Source of the DNA: Prillingera fragicola
Lineage: Eukaryota > Basidiomycota > Tremellomycetes > Trichosporonales > Trichosporonaceae
Assembly: GCA_002335605.1 (NCBI GenBank)
Contig: BEDY01000007.1
Coordinates: forward strand, 1,045,169 to 1,109,168
Direction: 5' to 3'
Length of the DNA: 64,000 nucleotides
Shown here: positions 19,152-30,481 of the stretch, in pieces
Position numbering within the stretch: the stretch's first letter is position 1
Layout of the letters: the number at the start of each line of letters is the position of its first letter
Notes under the pieces: generated by a model
What the model was told of the DNA's origin: nothing
What the model saw: only the letters and a program-made list of their open reading frames with translations
Database searches by the model: none
Program-made: the position numbers and the translations under genes

Positions 19152-21190
19152 CTAGACTTTCCGCCCCATGAGGACCCTTACCACGACAGCACTAAACCCG
19201 ACCCCAGCCCCAAGACCCATCAAGAAGACCACGACCGGCATATCCCTCAACCTGGGCTCAAGCCCATCGGCATCGCCTCCTCTCGCAACGTGCCGAGCTG
19301 CCGCCGAGTCTTTCGCGAGCGCCAGCGCTCGTTCTTCGTTCTCGACCTCGACCTGAACCTCAACCTCCTCTGGTTGATTTTCCGGCTCTGCCGGAATCTC
19401 AACAATGGACGCACTAATGTGTGGCAAGAAAGCACTCGCGACAGCGGAAGCTGGCTCGCTCCCGACCTCGACGGCGGCGAGCCGCGCCTCGAGCTCGCGT
19501 ATTCTGTCCGTGAGGCTCGCGACCTCTTTCTCCATCTCCTGCCGCTGTTCTCTGCGTGCCCTGCGCCGCGCCGCGGGGGAGACGGGGGTCGAGGCGGCGC
19601 TGCCCGGAGAGGCCGCCTGGAGAGGCGTGAGCCCGTCGCTGCTGCCGTTTCCCGGTGTGCGGGCTGGTGTGCGCCGTGTGGTGCTCCAATGTGGCTCGGC
19701 AAAGGGGAGGGGCGAGCGGGGGGATTTGGACGGCGTGGGGCGCAGTGTCGCGTATGGATTCAAGCCTAGCGCTTCATGGGATTCCATGTCGGCTTCCTCC
19801 CGCAGCGGAGTCGTCGCAAGAGGCGTGCTGCCGCTGCGCGTCGGCGTCCCCGGTGTCGTGGAGGGAACGGGTGGGAAGAGGAGTGCCCGGTGGGCGGGCG
19901 ATGCGAGCTCCGGGTGATACGGTGGGGGCGGGGAGTGGTCGCTGGCCAGGTCGGCGGCTTCTTTGATAGGCGATTTGGACGCGAGCGGGCTGTCGAGGGT
20001 CGTGTGGTGCTTGCTCAGCCATTCTTCTGTCGCTGCGTCAGTGTCGACTTGGCGCCAGCGAGAGGAGCTTGCTCCGGACACTCCAGATAGGCCGGATACG
20101 CTACTGGCCATCGAGGCCATGCTGGCGTTGGAATCGCGGCGGCGAGCCCAGTGTGACCGTTCCGCCGTCTTGGGCGTTGCGCGGCCAAACCCGGCGACGC
20201 TGTCGCCAGTGAGCTGCTGCCTGAGCGTCGACAGCGAGGGCGAATCATCCGCGGTGGGGTCACTCGAGCCGGATATCACCTCAAAAGCGTGCGCGAGTCG
20301 CTTGACGCGCGTGACTTCGCCGTCGTCCTCGTCGTCTGAGCCTGCCTCACTGAGTGTATCGGCTACAGGGACAGAACGGCGGAGACGGCGTGCCAGCGCC
20401 GCAAGCACCGGCAAGAATGGAGGGGGTCGCGCACCACTGTGATTCGTTAGTGGCAGAACAATAAAATCTCCCAAGAACGTCGTCGTAACGGATGGTGCCT
20501 TACCTCCAGGACTCGAGACCGTCAAGGAACCGCCGACCGGTAACGCGCTGCCGGAGGACCCAAGACACGACGTCCTCGACCACCGGCGCGGGGAGCGTCG
20601 GGCCACGGCTGTCTGTGCCGCCTGTTCGGAGAGTGTAGTTGAGGTGCTGAGCGAGTTCCGATGCTTTTTGTCAGCTTACTCAAGTGGGGACACTCACGAC
20701 TCCACACTGCCGGGTTATTGGGGAGGGTGGGCTCCTTGGCGGGCGTTCCCCGCGGACTGTCGTGACGCTTATCGTCTGGCGTCCCATACGCGACCGGGAA
20801 AGAGCCAACGCTACGGGTCGCACGATGACGGCCCTCGGAGGCCGGCTGCGCCGGCGTGCCGGCGTTGCCTGTGGAGGGGTGGACGCGCAGCGGGACGACT
20901 CCGGTGTAGCTGTGCGCGTGAAAAGACGTTGATGGGGAGGCTGGTCTCTCGTAGCTGGACACCGGTCTGTCGTATCGGGACGATGAGGAGGGTGGGTGGG
21001 CTACGGCGTTGGAGCGAGTGTGGCCCGGAGTGGTTGGGCGGGGCAGGCGTTTGGATGGGGAGGGTGAAGGGGCTGAGGGGGAGAAGAGGTCTTTAGGCGA
21101 GGATGGGGTGTAGCTTGATAACCTTGCCGGGGTGGAGGGTGCGCGAGTGTGGCTGCGTGGTGGTGCCGGGGGGCCCATTGTTGCGGACAT
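19152..21190 (-). CDS. Large disordered protein with SAM-like segment, coiled coil and C-terminal membrane anchor
   Basis: The ATG complementary to 21188-21190 opens a long Ser/Pro/Thr-rich N-terminus (residues 1-155). Two short exons follow near 20690-20510, encoding a SAM-like helical segment (VEDVVSWVLRQRVTGRRFL). A large exon runs to 19152. It contains further disordered Ser/Pro sequence, a charged coiled coil (RREQRQEMEKEVASLTDR, then IRELEARLAAVEVG), an acidic stretch and a final hydrophobic helix (VVVFLMGLGAGVGFSAVVV) ending in MGRKV. That layout suggests a tail-anchored membrane protein exposed to the cytosol, perhaps a polarity or organelle-tethering scaffold. I do not recognise an orthologue. 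The two sequence segments with HHTTLDSP and SKSPRSPLP look like Cdk or Pro-directed kinase sites. Confidence 0.65.
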
Positions 21191-21990
21191 TGTCGTGAAG
21201 GTGGGGATTGGGGGTAAACACGGCGATGAGGGTGGTGTACCAACAATGAGACTGGGATGAACGGTATTGAGACAAAGAGGCGGATGGGAGATGAGAGAGG
21301 TGCTCCCGGAAGACAGCGTAGACTATCTAGCCGTGAACATGGGTAATGTAGTGACGAGCCAGAGCAGCAGTAGTGAATGGGCAAGTGTTACAGTCGAGTG
21401 GCGAGGATGCAGCAGGGTCGAATGCGCCCTCCGCCTCGAGCCATGGGATAGGACGCGACTGTTTTTGGTTTCAGCCAACCGCCAACGTGCCTGGCAACTT
21501 GCCTCCGCTCGCCCGCCAGCCGGCCAGTGAACACCGTTCAGCCTTGTATCCTGCTCCTGTTGCACAGTCACTGCCGGTCATGACAAGGTGTGGCCGATAC
21601 AGGATGGACCACGTCGCGTCGGCTTGTACATTGCATAGCCTCCCTGGAGCGTTACTTGGTAATACAGCCATTTCCTCCTATCTGACCCGCATCGGAACAA
21701 GTCATCAGCCATCAGGCTCCAGTAGTCGCCTGGCGGTCGCGGCTGCTGTGTGGTGGATGTGTGGGCAGTGAGTTGAGCCTGGCCGAGTCGGACACTGTGG
21801 ATGTGGGATGCGTGCGTTCTGGCTGGACAGGGCTTGAATGAGATGTCCGGTATCCTTGCTCATGCACATCCGCAGGAGGCCAGCTCTCTCACGAATGCTC
21901 GTCCGACTGGACCGCAGTCGACTACCACGGCCGCAAAGTCAATGGGCATGTAATCTCAATGCATCGAACCGCTACAAGACCACCATCTAA
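21191..21990. other. Intergenic region, nothing recognised
   Basis: About 800 nt between the start of the tail-anchored protein gene and the 3' end of the PPPDE gene. The short open frames show no motif. Confidence 0.4.
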
Positions 21991-24139
21991 CTAGCACAAC
22001 TTTGTCGCAACCTCGTCCGCAAGCTTGCGCACGTCCTTCTTTCCCCAGCGCTTGCCCGCTCCTTCCAACGTCTCCTTTGCCCCCAGCACCTCAAGCAGGG
22101 GCTGGACGGCGCTCTCAAAGTCTGGCGCGAGGTAGACCAGCAACGCAACCGCAGTCACAAGCCGGTGTCCCACGTCCGCATCCTCTTCCCTGCCAACAGC
22201 CTCCAACAATGCGCTGATGAGCTCGACTCCCCACTCGGCTTCGATCCCGGCGTCGTCCTCCCCTGACACACCCTCGGCAGCAGCCCGCTCCCGCCCAACA
22301 CGGTGCCTCCACACGGCAGCGTTTACCGCGACGTCGGCCGCCGCTTTCCTCACCGAGACCTCGGTGTGCAGAAGCGAGTCGACGAGGACCGTCATCAGGT
22401 CTGCCTGGAGTGGTGCGCCCGGTGACAGCACGAGGTTGGCCAGTGGCAACGGAGCGAGGAGGTTTGTGCATAGCCTCAACGCTGTGAGGACGAGGGGACG
22501 CGGGGTTGCCGCACCCTGCGAGCCGAGAGTTGTGGCGACAAGGGCGAGAATGGGGGTAATGGGGTCAGCACCAGGGGTGGCCGGGGAGATGCGAAGGGCG
22601 AGGGCACTGGCGAGGCGGGGGTTAAGGAGGGCGATGCGCCAGAGGTCTATCACGGGGAAGGCCTGCGCTGGCTGAAGGGTGGAGAGAAGGGTGGTGGTGG
22701 CGGAAGTCCACTTGTCAAAGAGAGTGCGGAGGCCAGCGTCGTCGAGCGACGACTTGGACTCGAGGAAGGGGACGACTGCGGAGCGGATAAAGGTCACGTC
22801 TGCGTTGCCTGGGCCTGTGAAGGATTCGAGCTTTGTGAGGAGCGCAGCGTAGGCCGGTGTCGCAGTGGCAGTGATCGGCTGGGTGGAGATTTTGGGGGTG
22901 ACGGCGAGGTAGACGCGCTCGTGCCGATGGCGAGGGAAGGTGTCGTCGAGGAAGGCTTCCACCTTGGCTTCGAGACCGCGCTTGTCGGCGCCAGGCATTT
23001 CGTCGACTTTTTTGCCGTCCACAAAGAACATGAACGTTGGCGTTGCCGAGACATTGTAACCAGAGGCAATGTTGTGGCCCTCGCCGACACCCATCTCCAC
23101 TTCGACAAAGCGGGCACCCTTGGGGCCGTAGATTGGGGTTTGTGTCTCGGCAATGGCCTCGTACGCGGGCTTGATCATGCGGCAAGGAGCGCAGCCCTCG
23201 GTGTTGGTAAAGTTGACAACAACCGCTTTGTTGGAGGAGAGGATAGAGTTGAAGTTTGTCTTTGACGTAACGAGGGTTAGGGCTGCCAAGGTGGGAGAGG
23301 GCTTGGCCGGGGTCGACGTCGGAAAGTTGCCATTCGAGGCAGCCTGCTGGGCGACAGCCGAGAGCATCATCGAGGCGAGGTCTTGCGGCGTGGCGTTACC
23401 GGAGCCCTGGGGTGTTGCTGCAGCAGGTGCGGGGGGAGTGTTACGGCCAATCGCAGAGTGCTCGGTTGAGCTGGAGGCACCGAACATGGCATCGATTCTG
23501 CGGTCAGCTATGGTGGCACTGCTTCACTCACTGAGGGCGGATAGCCTGTCCGAACGGCGTAGAGAGAAACTCTGAGGGCATTCCAGAAATCCACGACGGG
23601 ATATCTGCGCCACTGAGAAACCCAACAACATCCGCGGTAAAGTTGTTACAGTTGAAGTCGGTGAGGTGGTATGCAGAGGCAGTGTACAGGTCGGACATGG
23701 ACGCGAGATAGTCCTGGAATGTCTCGGGGTCGATGACTGTGCGGTTAATAGAGCTCTTAACGAGGCGGAGCAGACGTACAAGTCTCGCCGCAGTCAATGA
23801 CCTGCTGGGGCTGACCGTGCTGGGCAGGTCAGTGGTGTCTCCTGCGCCTCGCCCAAATAGACGTACATGGGTTGTTCCAGGCGGTGCCTCCATGATACCA
23901 CGACCGTAGAAGATTTCGCGATCAAAGACGACAACGCTGGTGTGCCTGTGCGTGTGAGTATGAGGCGTGAGGAGAGGTGAGCTTACCAGATGCCATCAAT
24001 CTGTTTCCCAGTGAGAGACAGGGACATTGCTTTCGCCATGCCCCTTGAGAGGTCGTAGACGTATAGCTGGACTTTGTTTCCCTGTGGATGAGTGTGAGGG
24101 GTGTTGGCTGTGATTATAGTGTCGAGTACTCACAGACAT
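21991..24139 (-). CDS. PPPDE peptidase - thioredoxin - PUL domain fusion
   Basis: Encodes three modules in one chain. The N-terminal part, split by short introns from the ATG complementary to 24137-24139 (MS then GNKVQLYVYDLSRG), is a PPPDE/DeSI isopeptidase domain. It has the active-site histidine in IWHTSVVV, FYGRG, and the catalytic cysteine in DFNCNNFTADVVGFLSG. These are the hallmarks of a permuted papain-fold deubiquitinase or deSUMOylase. A Gln/Ala-rich linker leads to a thioredoxin fold with CAPCRM at the redox site and ATPTFMFFVDGKKV. The C-terminal about 270 residues are a helical ARM-like PUL domain, which in Lub1/PLAA binds Cdc48. The order matches the known fungal fusion and suggests redox-linked ubiquitin or SUMO removal at Cdc48. 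Substrates are unknown. Confidence 0.85.
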
Positions 24140-24885
24140 GGTGGGTAGTGTCGTGACTAAAGTGTTGTGTGGGGTGGAAGAGAAGAATGCTGGAACCAGG
24201 ATGTATATTTTGTTATTGCTGTTGATGATCGCTGACGCGGTGGATGGCCGAAGGGCAAGAAGGGGGATCGACGCGCGTCATTCTCGTGATACTCACGTGG
24301 TCTACACATGGGTTTATCATGGTGAATTATTCCATTTTGCTTCCGTGTCCCGCGCTCGTTGAGGGTCTGGGCCTCGTGGTGGGTGGTGCAGTCGGGTGGG
24401 TGGGGGTGAGTGGTGTGTGACGGGCGGCGATGAGCGCGTGTTGCTCGAGCCAGCGTCATTCTTTGTAGCAACAGCCCACTCGTCATCCGTTCACAGTTTA
24501 CCCTTTTGCATTCCCCCACATCTTCTTCTTCTTTGCTTTCATCGCCCTTCTCCTCTCACATCTTGCCTCTCATACGCCCGTGTGCAGAAACCACCAGTTG
24601 ACAACTCATCTGGTCGTCGGTCCACCCTCCCCCCAAACGCCTCCCTGTCAAACCCTCGGCGCCGCCGCCACCCCGGGTCTCATTTCCCCGCCCGTCCCTC
24701 AACCTCACCTCTGCAGCATCTCGCTTCCCTGTGTCGGATTGCATCTACCCTTTGGAGCAAACGCCAACCGTGACGCGTTCACTCAAGGGCTAGGCTCTAC
24801 CTCTTGACCGGAGTAGTATTCACTCCATCAACCCGCAACTCGACATTCACTACTTTGCTCTACACTCTCCCCAGCTACGACCACC
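24140..24885. promoter_or_regulatory. Divergent promoter of the PPPDE fusion and Vam7-like genes
   Basis: 746 nt with no supported gene. A CT-rich leader (about 24500-24560, and around 24780-24880) precedes the SNARE ATG. Confidence 0.4.
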
Positions 24886-26182
24886 ATGGCAGAAGACATC
24901 AAGAACATTGCCATTACCGACGCTCTCACTGTCCACAAGCCATCACGACACATTGCTTATACTATCCAAGGTGAGTCGCACGACCATCGCGCTGGCACAG
25001 TCCCTTTTGCCACCCACGTGCATGACCCATCGCAATGGCTGTGCCGTAATTCGCCTTGTGGGGAACGACACTAACATGCCTACAGTGGCTACAGCAACAC
25101 GATCATGGTCCGTAAACCGGCGCTACAATGACTTTGTCGCACTCGACACCGAGCTCCGCTCGTCCACGGGAAAGCAGCCACCAGCTACCTTGCCACCAAA
25201 GCACTGGTTCAAACGGACAATGAACGACGAAGAGGTAAGCACGCGAGTGGACTGCGCATGGGCCATGCCTGCTACTTTGAGGTTGTCGAGCGCAGCCCTT
25301 ATCGCACCTGACCGACATTCCCTTCCACTGGCAAGAGACATCTGCTAACCCTCCCAGAAGATTCGGCAGCGCCGGGTCCAGCTTGAAATCTACCTACGCA
25401 CGATCCTCACGACAAAGGACGCCCGGTGGCGCTCTGAATACGGCTATACCGACTTTCTCGGTGTCCCCACTGGTCGCGCTGCAGCCCACCAACCGCCCGA
25501 TACATTGACACCAGCGCTCTGGCTCGGCGAGCACTCTGCCGTGTCGAGTGAGCTGCGTGACGCCCGTGCAGCCCTCTTGAAGCGCGACGCGCTCGCGCGT
25601 GTCGGCGATTCGAAGGCGCGAGCCGCCGGCGGCGAGGCCCGGAAGTCACTACGCGACGCGGGACCCAGGATCGACAACCTAGAAAAGGTCCTGTCATCCC
25701 AAGGGTCTAGCTTGGGCGACGGCGAGAAACGCAGGCGCGACGACCTCGTTGCAGGCCTTCGCTCCGAACACTCTAACCTCCTCCGCACGGCCGAGGCCGG
25801 CTTCCGCCCGCAACGCACCTCGACGCCTCCCCCCGAGGCAGGCGGGATCGTCCCCGGCGCGATGCCCTCGAATGGGTCGTCGCTCTTCGCGCCTGCTCCT
25901 TCCGGCCGGGTGTTTGGCAAGAAGGCCGCGCCGCAGGAGACGGCCGAGACGCGGCCCCTCGACGACCGCGGGCTGGTGCAGCTGCAGCAGCAGCAGATGG
26001 CGCAGCAGGACGACCAGCTGGGCGTGCTCTCGGGGTTGCTGCGGAGGCAGCACAGGATGGGCGAGGAGATTCACGCCGAGGTGGCGGCGCAGAATGAGAT
26101 GCTCGAGCATATCGATGGCGAGGTCACGAGGGTAGGAGGGAAGTTGGCGAGGACCAAGCGGCAGATGAACCGCCTCGGGTAG
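24886..26182 (+). CDS. Vam7-like vacuolar SNARE with PX domain
   Basis: Encodes a soluble Qc-type SNARE of vacuole or late-endosome fusion. The PX domain spans the first three exons (from ATG 24886): the SWSVNRRYNDFVALDTEL signature gives the lipid-binding arginine, then LPPKHWF and RQRRVQLEIYLRTIL. PX domains of this kind bind PI3P. The last exon has charged linkers and a C-terminal SNARE motif: LDDRGLVQLQQQQMAQQDDQ, then GEEIHAEVAAQNEMLEHIDG with the zero-layer Gln (QN), ending QMNRLG. There is no membrane anchor, as in yeast Vam7. Introns at about 24971-25084 and 25234-25358 each restore frame. The gene is convergent with the Bet1 SNARE gene. Confidence 0.85.
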
Positions 26183-26763
26183 CCGTGTCCTGCTTCCCCG
26201 TGTAGAGCGTGTTGATATTATAATTACGACTTGTTTATGACATGACGTTGTGGATAAGTGTGGATAGGAGTGGCAAGCGATGGTGCGAAGTCGGCTGTCG
26301 CTGGTGTGAGGGTTTCCCACATCGAGTCACACGACCACTTGTTCGCACGCTTCCCCGAGAACAGAACACAAGTTTCCACTCTCAATCGTAACCAAAGCAG
26401 CCAGGCCACTTGGCTAGGTAAGAACCGTCGTCGACAGTGTGCGCGAGCGAGAGCGCGATGACTGGTGCAGTAAGATGCATGATGCGATGATTGAAATGCA
26501 TTACGTTGTGACTATGGCCACCTTGCCCCTGCCTGTCCTCTCCTGCGTGCTCACGAAACTGCCTTGTGTATGCCGTACCAAGCAGGGTGCCCTGCATCGC
26601 ACCCTCTTTCCGCGACGCGAGCACGTCCCACGCGAGCTGTGGCCCAGCCGAGCGTGGCAAGCGCTGATATTCAACAGCACGGCCGGGGCAGCACGCGGCC
26701 AGCATCTCCTCTCTGCGCGCTCGCGCGCACTCTGCTAGAAGTGGTCGAAGACCTCGCAACGGA
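26183..26763. other. Convergent intergenic region between two SNARE genes
   Basis: About 580 nt of 3' flanks. GCGAGCGAGAGCGCG at 26442-26456 is a small GC-rich alternation. No gene is recognised. Confidence 0.4.
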
Positions 26764-27590
26764 CTATCGCCTAAGCCACCATACGATCATAAAGATCCAC
26801 AACACGAGCACGAGGAACATCATGAACCAGCACCAGTTTCCGCCCTGGCGCTTGGCCATCTTGGTCATGCGCTTGAACGTGCCGCTTAGGAGGTTTGTGG
26901 TTGAGCCGAACGTGTCGGTCTAGGCCTGTCAGCTGCTGTGCTTTGGGGTGCGTGAAGTGGACACGCAAGGGGACAAGAACAGATCGTGTAAAGGGGAGAA
27001 GCGAGGGGCAGACTTACCATGCCTGAGAGTTCGAGGTTGCCTGCGCGGACTTCATCTCCGATACCGATCGTGAGCTGGTTGTCAGCATTCAGCCGGCATC
27101 ACAGCCATACACAGGGCGCTGGAGCTCGGTACACTTGCGCCCACCAGTCGCCAGACTCACATTCTTCAACGTGTCAACCTTTCCCAACAAACCCGACAGC
27201 AAGTCGTCATTATGCGTCTCCAACTCGTGCGCCGTCCTCTGTGTGCCGCCATACCCGGCTTGACCCCCCGAGCTCATCCCTCCTCCATAGGGCGATTCAG
27301 AGTACTGGCTCGCACTTGATCCTGGCCTCGCAAACGCGGGACTCGCGCGGCCTATCCCCGCTCCGGGACCCATGCCGGCGCCAGGACCCATGCCGGCCCC
27401 CGGCCCTCCGGCGGGCAGGTAGGGCGATGCACGGCCCGAGGATGGTCCGCTAGTGCCCGGCGCGTACAGGACGTGCGAGGGAGTGTTGGCACCATTGGCG
27501 CCGGGGTTGTGCTTGTTGACGCGCTTCAGGCTGCGGGGCTCGTTAGTTGGTTGGGAGAGGGGTGTGACATAAGGGGACGCACCTGCTCAT
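26764..27590 (-). CDS. BET1: Bet1-like ER-Golgi SNARE
   Basis: Encodes a tail-anchored v-SNARE of COPII vesicles. The start codon is complementary to 27588-27590 (MSR, followed at once by an intron). The N-terminus is Gly/Pro/Ser-rich with the repeat GPGAGM three times. The SNARE motif follows: TAHELETHNDDLLSGLLGKV, an intron, LTIGDEVRAGNLELSGM, an intron, then TDTFGSTTNLLSGTFKRMTK. The C-terminus is MAKRQGGNWCWF then a single hydrophobic helix (MMFLVLVLWIFMIVWW) and RR. The helix is at the very end, as in Bet1. The long disordered N-terminus is larger than in yeast Bet1 (142 residues). It is tail to tail with the Vam7-like gene. Confidence 0.88.
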
Positions 27591-28697
27591 TGTGACGAGC
27601 TATGCCTTTGTGTTGTGCAGGCGGGTACAGTGAGGTTGGTGGCGGCGTTGGTCACAAGGATGTTGGAACAATCTGAGAGCTGAGAGGTTTTCGGATGTGT
27701 CTCGGGCAATACGTGGAACAGGAGTGGGTGTGGGATGGGCACGCGGGACGATGGCAATGCCACCTGCTGGGAGAGATGGACAGGTGAAGTGCGCGGGGAG
27801 AGTGCAAGCCGAAAGCTGGTTTGTGCAGATTGTAGTAGGAATATGTGGTGTTGTCAATGCAGCATGCAGCCTGATGACAGAGTACTGGACACTGCTGCTG
27901 TCGGCCCCTGCTGGTGTGGTCATACCCAGAAGAGTGTCATTCTTATTGCGTCCTCCCCTTTTGTCTTGTCGCCACTCAGCCTGGGGCTAAAAGAGTACGT
28001 AATCACATGGTCTTCCCTCGGGCGGGGGCGCGACGGCGGCCGAGGTGGGAGTGGTGGGAGTGATCATGTTTTGGTCCTTTGTAGGAGCAGAGCAGACGCG
28101 TATCTCTGTTGCTGTCATTTCCTTCATTCTCACTCCAACTCTACTACTCTCTCCCTCTCTCTCTCTACACCTCTTCCACGCTTCTACTCCGTTCTGGTCT
28201 TCTCTTTTCCCCCGACTCTACCTTGCATTTCAAATCTCCCTCCCCTTACTGTTCATCAACAATAGTCACTGGGACAGTCTAGACACGCCGTTCTCCCTCT
28301 CTTGCCCGCACAGACCAACTCTTTCTCCCATCGCCACCCTCAACACCCCTTCACGCCTGCCTGCCAACGCACCCACCTCGCTTCTCTTCACACGCGCGTC
28401 AGCTGCCTCTACACACCACGGCCCCTGGCTCCGATCTGAGCCGGTCCTTGCGCGCACTCCTCTCGCTTCGTGTCCCTGACGAGCCTCGTCCCACGACCTG
28501 CGTCGAGCATTTGTTGTTCTGGTCAACGAACGACCACCCGTGCACCTCACCCCTCTCACTTTCCTTTTCACCACCACCCACTCATTAGCAACGGCCGACG
28601 TTGGCACTGCTCTGCAGAGCTCATCGCAGCGCTTCACTCGGTCACTCGCCAGGGGCACGCCTCAGCATCGCCAAGCTTTTGCTCGCTTCCCTCTACA
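27591..28697. promoter_or_regulatory. Divergent BET1 / SUR2 intergenic region
   Basis: 1.1 kb without a supported gene. A long pyrimidine-rich tract (28130-28400, with CTCTCT runs at 28150-28170) precedes SUR2. It looks like a long leader or promoter for that gene. Confidence 0.4.
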
Positions 28698-29775
28698 ATG
28701 CTCCCCTTTCCCCATTTCCTCGTGAACGCGATCCCGTCGTTCACTCAGGCGCATAACTCGACACTCTTATCGTGCATGCGGCCAACAGAACTGGACGCGC
28801 CATTCTACTACACTGCACGACCACACTTGTCATCATGGATCACGGACCGACACCTCTCGCTCCTAGCCCCCATTGCCATCTACTGGGTCCTGTCGACTGT
28901 GTTTCACATTCTGGATACCCTCGAGTTGCCATACTTTGAGAGACACCGGATACACGAGAGCGCAACGGTCAAGTCACGTAACCGCGCAACGTTTTGGCAG
29001 GTCATTTGGGCTGTTATTGCGCAGCAGATCGTGCAGACGATTGTCGGATTGATGCTCATCGACAGCGACGAGGTTATTATGCGCGACGAGGTGCTCGCCG
29101 ACCACGTCGCTGCAATGGGAAGGATAGCGCCACGCGTCGCTGATGTCGTCATGCTCGCCGTTGGACCTGCGACTGGTGCGCGCTTCTTGGAAAAGCATGG
29201 CCAACAGGTCGTCAACTTTGCCTACTGGTGGGCAATCCCAGCCATTCAGCTGTTTGCCGGATTGTGAGTCTCGTTCGAGGTAGTGGTCCCCAGCTAAACG
29301 TCCCAGCTGCATCATCGACACCTGGCAGTACTGGCTTCACCGCACCATGCACACGTACCCGACGTTGTACCGCATGTTCCATGCACACCACCACCGCCTC
29401 TACGTGCCCTTTGCCTTTGGCGCTCTGTACAACCACCCCATTGAAGGACTGCTGCTCGACACGCTCGGCGCAGGCATCGCTGAGATTTTGACCTTCATGA
29501 CGATCCGCCAGGCCACGCTCCTCTTCTTCCTCTCGTCGTGGAAGACGGTCGACGACCACTGCGGCTATCGGTTGTGGTGGGATCCGTGTCAGCTGTTTTT
29601 CGCCAACAATGCGGATTACCACGACATTCACCACCAGGTGTATGGCATCAAGGCAAACTACTCGCAGCCATTTTTTACAAACTGGGACTACTTCCTTGGC
29701 ACGCAGATGACGCGCGCGCAGGCAGAGGCACGGCACGCAAAGCGCGTGCAGCTCGGTGAGGACAAGTCCGAGTAA
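28698..29775 (+). CDS. SUR2: Sphinganine C4-hydroxylase (SUR2)
   Basis: Encodes the ER di-iron hydroxylase that turns dihydrosphingosine (or dihydroceramide) into phytosphingosine. Two exons (28698-29263 and 29307-29775) are joined by a 43-nt intron, giving 344 residues. Membrane helices lie at about LLAPIAIYWVLSTVFHI and VIWAVIAQQIVQTIVGLML. The three His boxes of the fatty acid hydroxylase superfamily are intact: HRTMH, HAHHH and HDIHH. The FAFGALYNHPIEGLLLDT block is specific for Sur2 rather than for C-5 or C-4 sterol oxidases. The start at 28698 follows a pyrimidine-rich leader. LCB1, two steps upstream in the pathway, lies 25 kb to the left. Confidence 0.95.
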
Positions 29776-30481
29776 GGCTGGACGAGCCAGGCGATAGTTA
29801 TAGGGAACGTTGTAGGCGACATCTCCCTCCCCCACCCCCATACCTAATAGCACCATTCTAATCATCACACCAGCGGTGGCGTCTCTTGTTGGCGGCCGTG
29901 ATCACACTTTATGCAGCATGTCTAGAACACCGGCGCAGATGCAGCATGTCTAGACCAGCAGCGCAGATGCGAGAGGGAAGATGGCGATGGCGGGCTAGTC
30001 GACTGTGGCTGTGGTTGGTTAGATGCATCATCGGACTTCACACTCTCGACTACCATACTCAAGCCACACTTTGCTGCGCCCAACAACTTTGTCCTCAGGG
30101 CCTTTTTAGATGTCGAACGGGCTATGGTTTGGCCTGCATTTCCAAGGTGCGCAGGGGCTTGGTGACGGCTACATCATCTGCAAGCTTCTTGCCTGACACG
30201 AGGCGCCGCCCTTGTTGTTTCACTGTTACCATTGCAAAGGTCGGAGAGATGAGTTCCAGCGCAGCTCAGCACAGCACAATACTACGCCCTGTATTGTTTT
30301 TTTGCGACTTTGTTCAACCAGCTCAACGTCTAGAGCCTCGTTTTCTCAATCCTTTCCACTTCTACATGACGCAATCCCCCAGTTCTGGCTGCCTTGGAGT
30401 TGCGTGCTGCCGCGGCAAATCGTGCAGGAGGCACATGCATGGGAAACTGCAAAGATGGGGGGGTACAGATGCACAATCAAT
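29776..30481. other. Intergenic region with a 28-nt tandem duplication
   Basis: About 700 nt of 3' flanks. The only structure seen is the imperfect 28-nt direct duplication at 29911-29966. No gene is recognised. Confidence 0.4.
29911..29966. repeat. Two imperfect 28-nt tandem copies
   Basis: ATGCAGCATGTCTAGA begins each copy and GCGCAG ends each copy; the middle differs by a few bases. It lies just downstream of SUR2. Confidence 0.8.

Noticed and set aside
25694..26320. 208-codon minus-strand frame across the Vam7-like gene
   Set aside because: Antisense of the SNARE exon; His/Leu/Arg-rich shadow without motifs.
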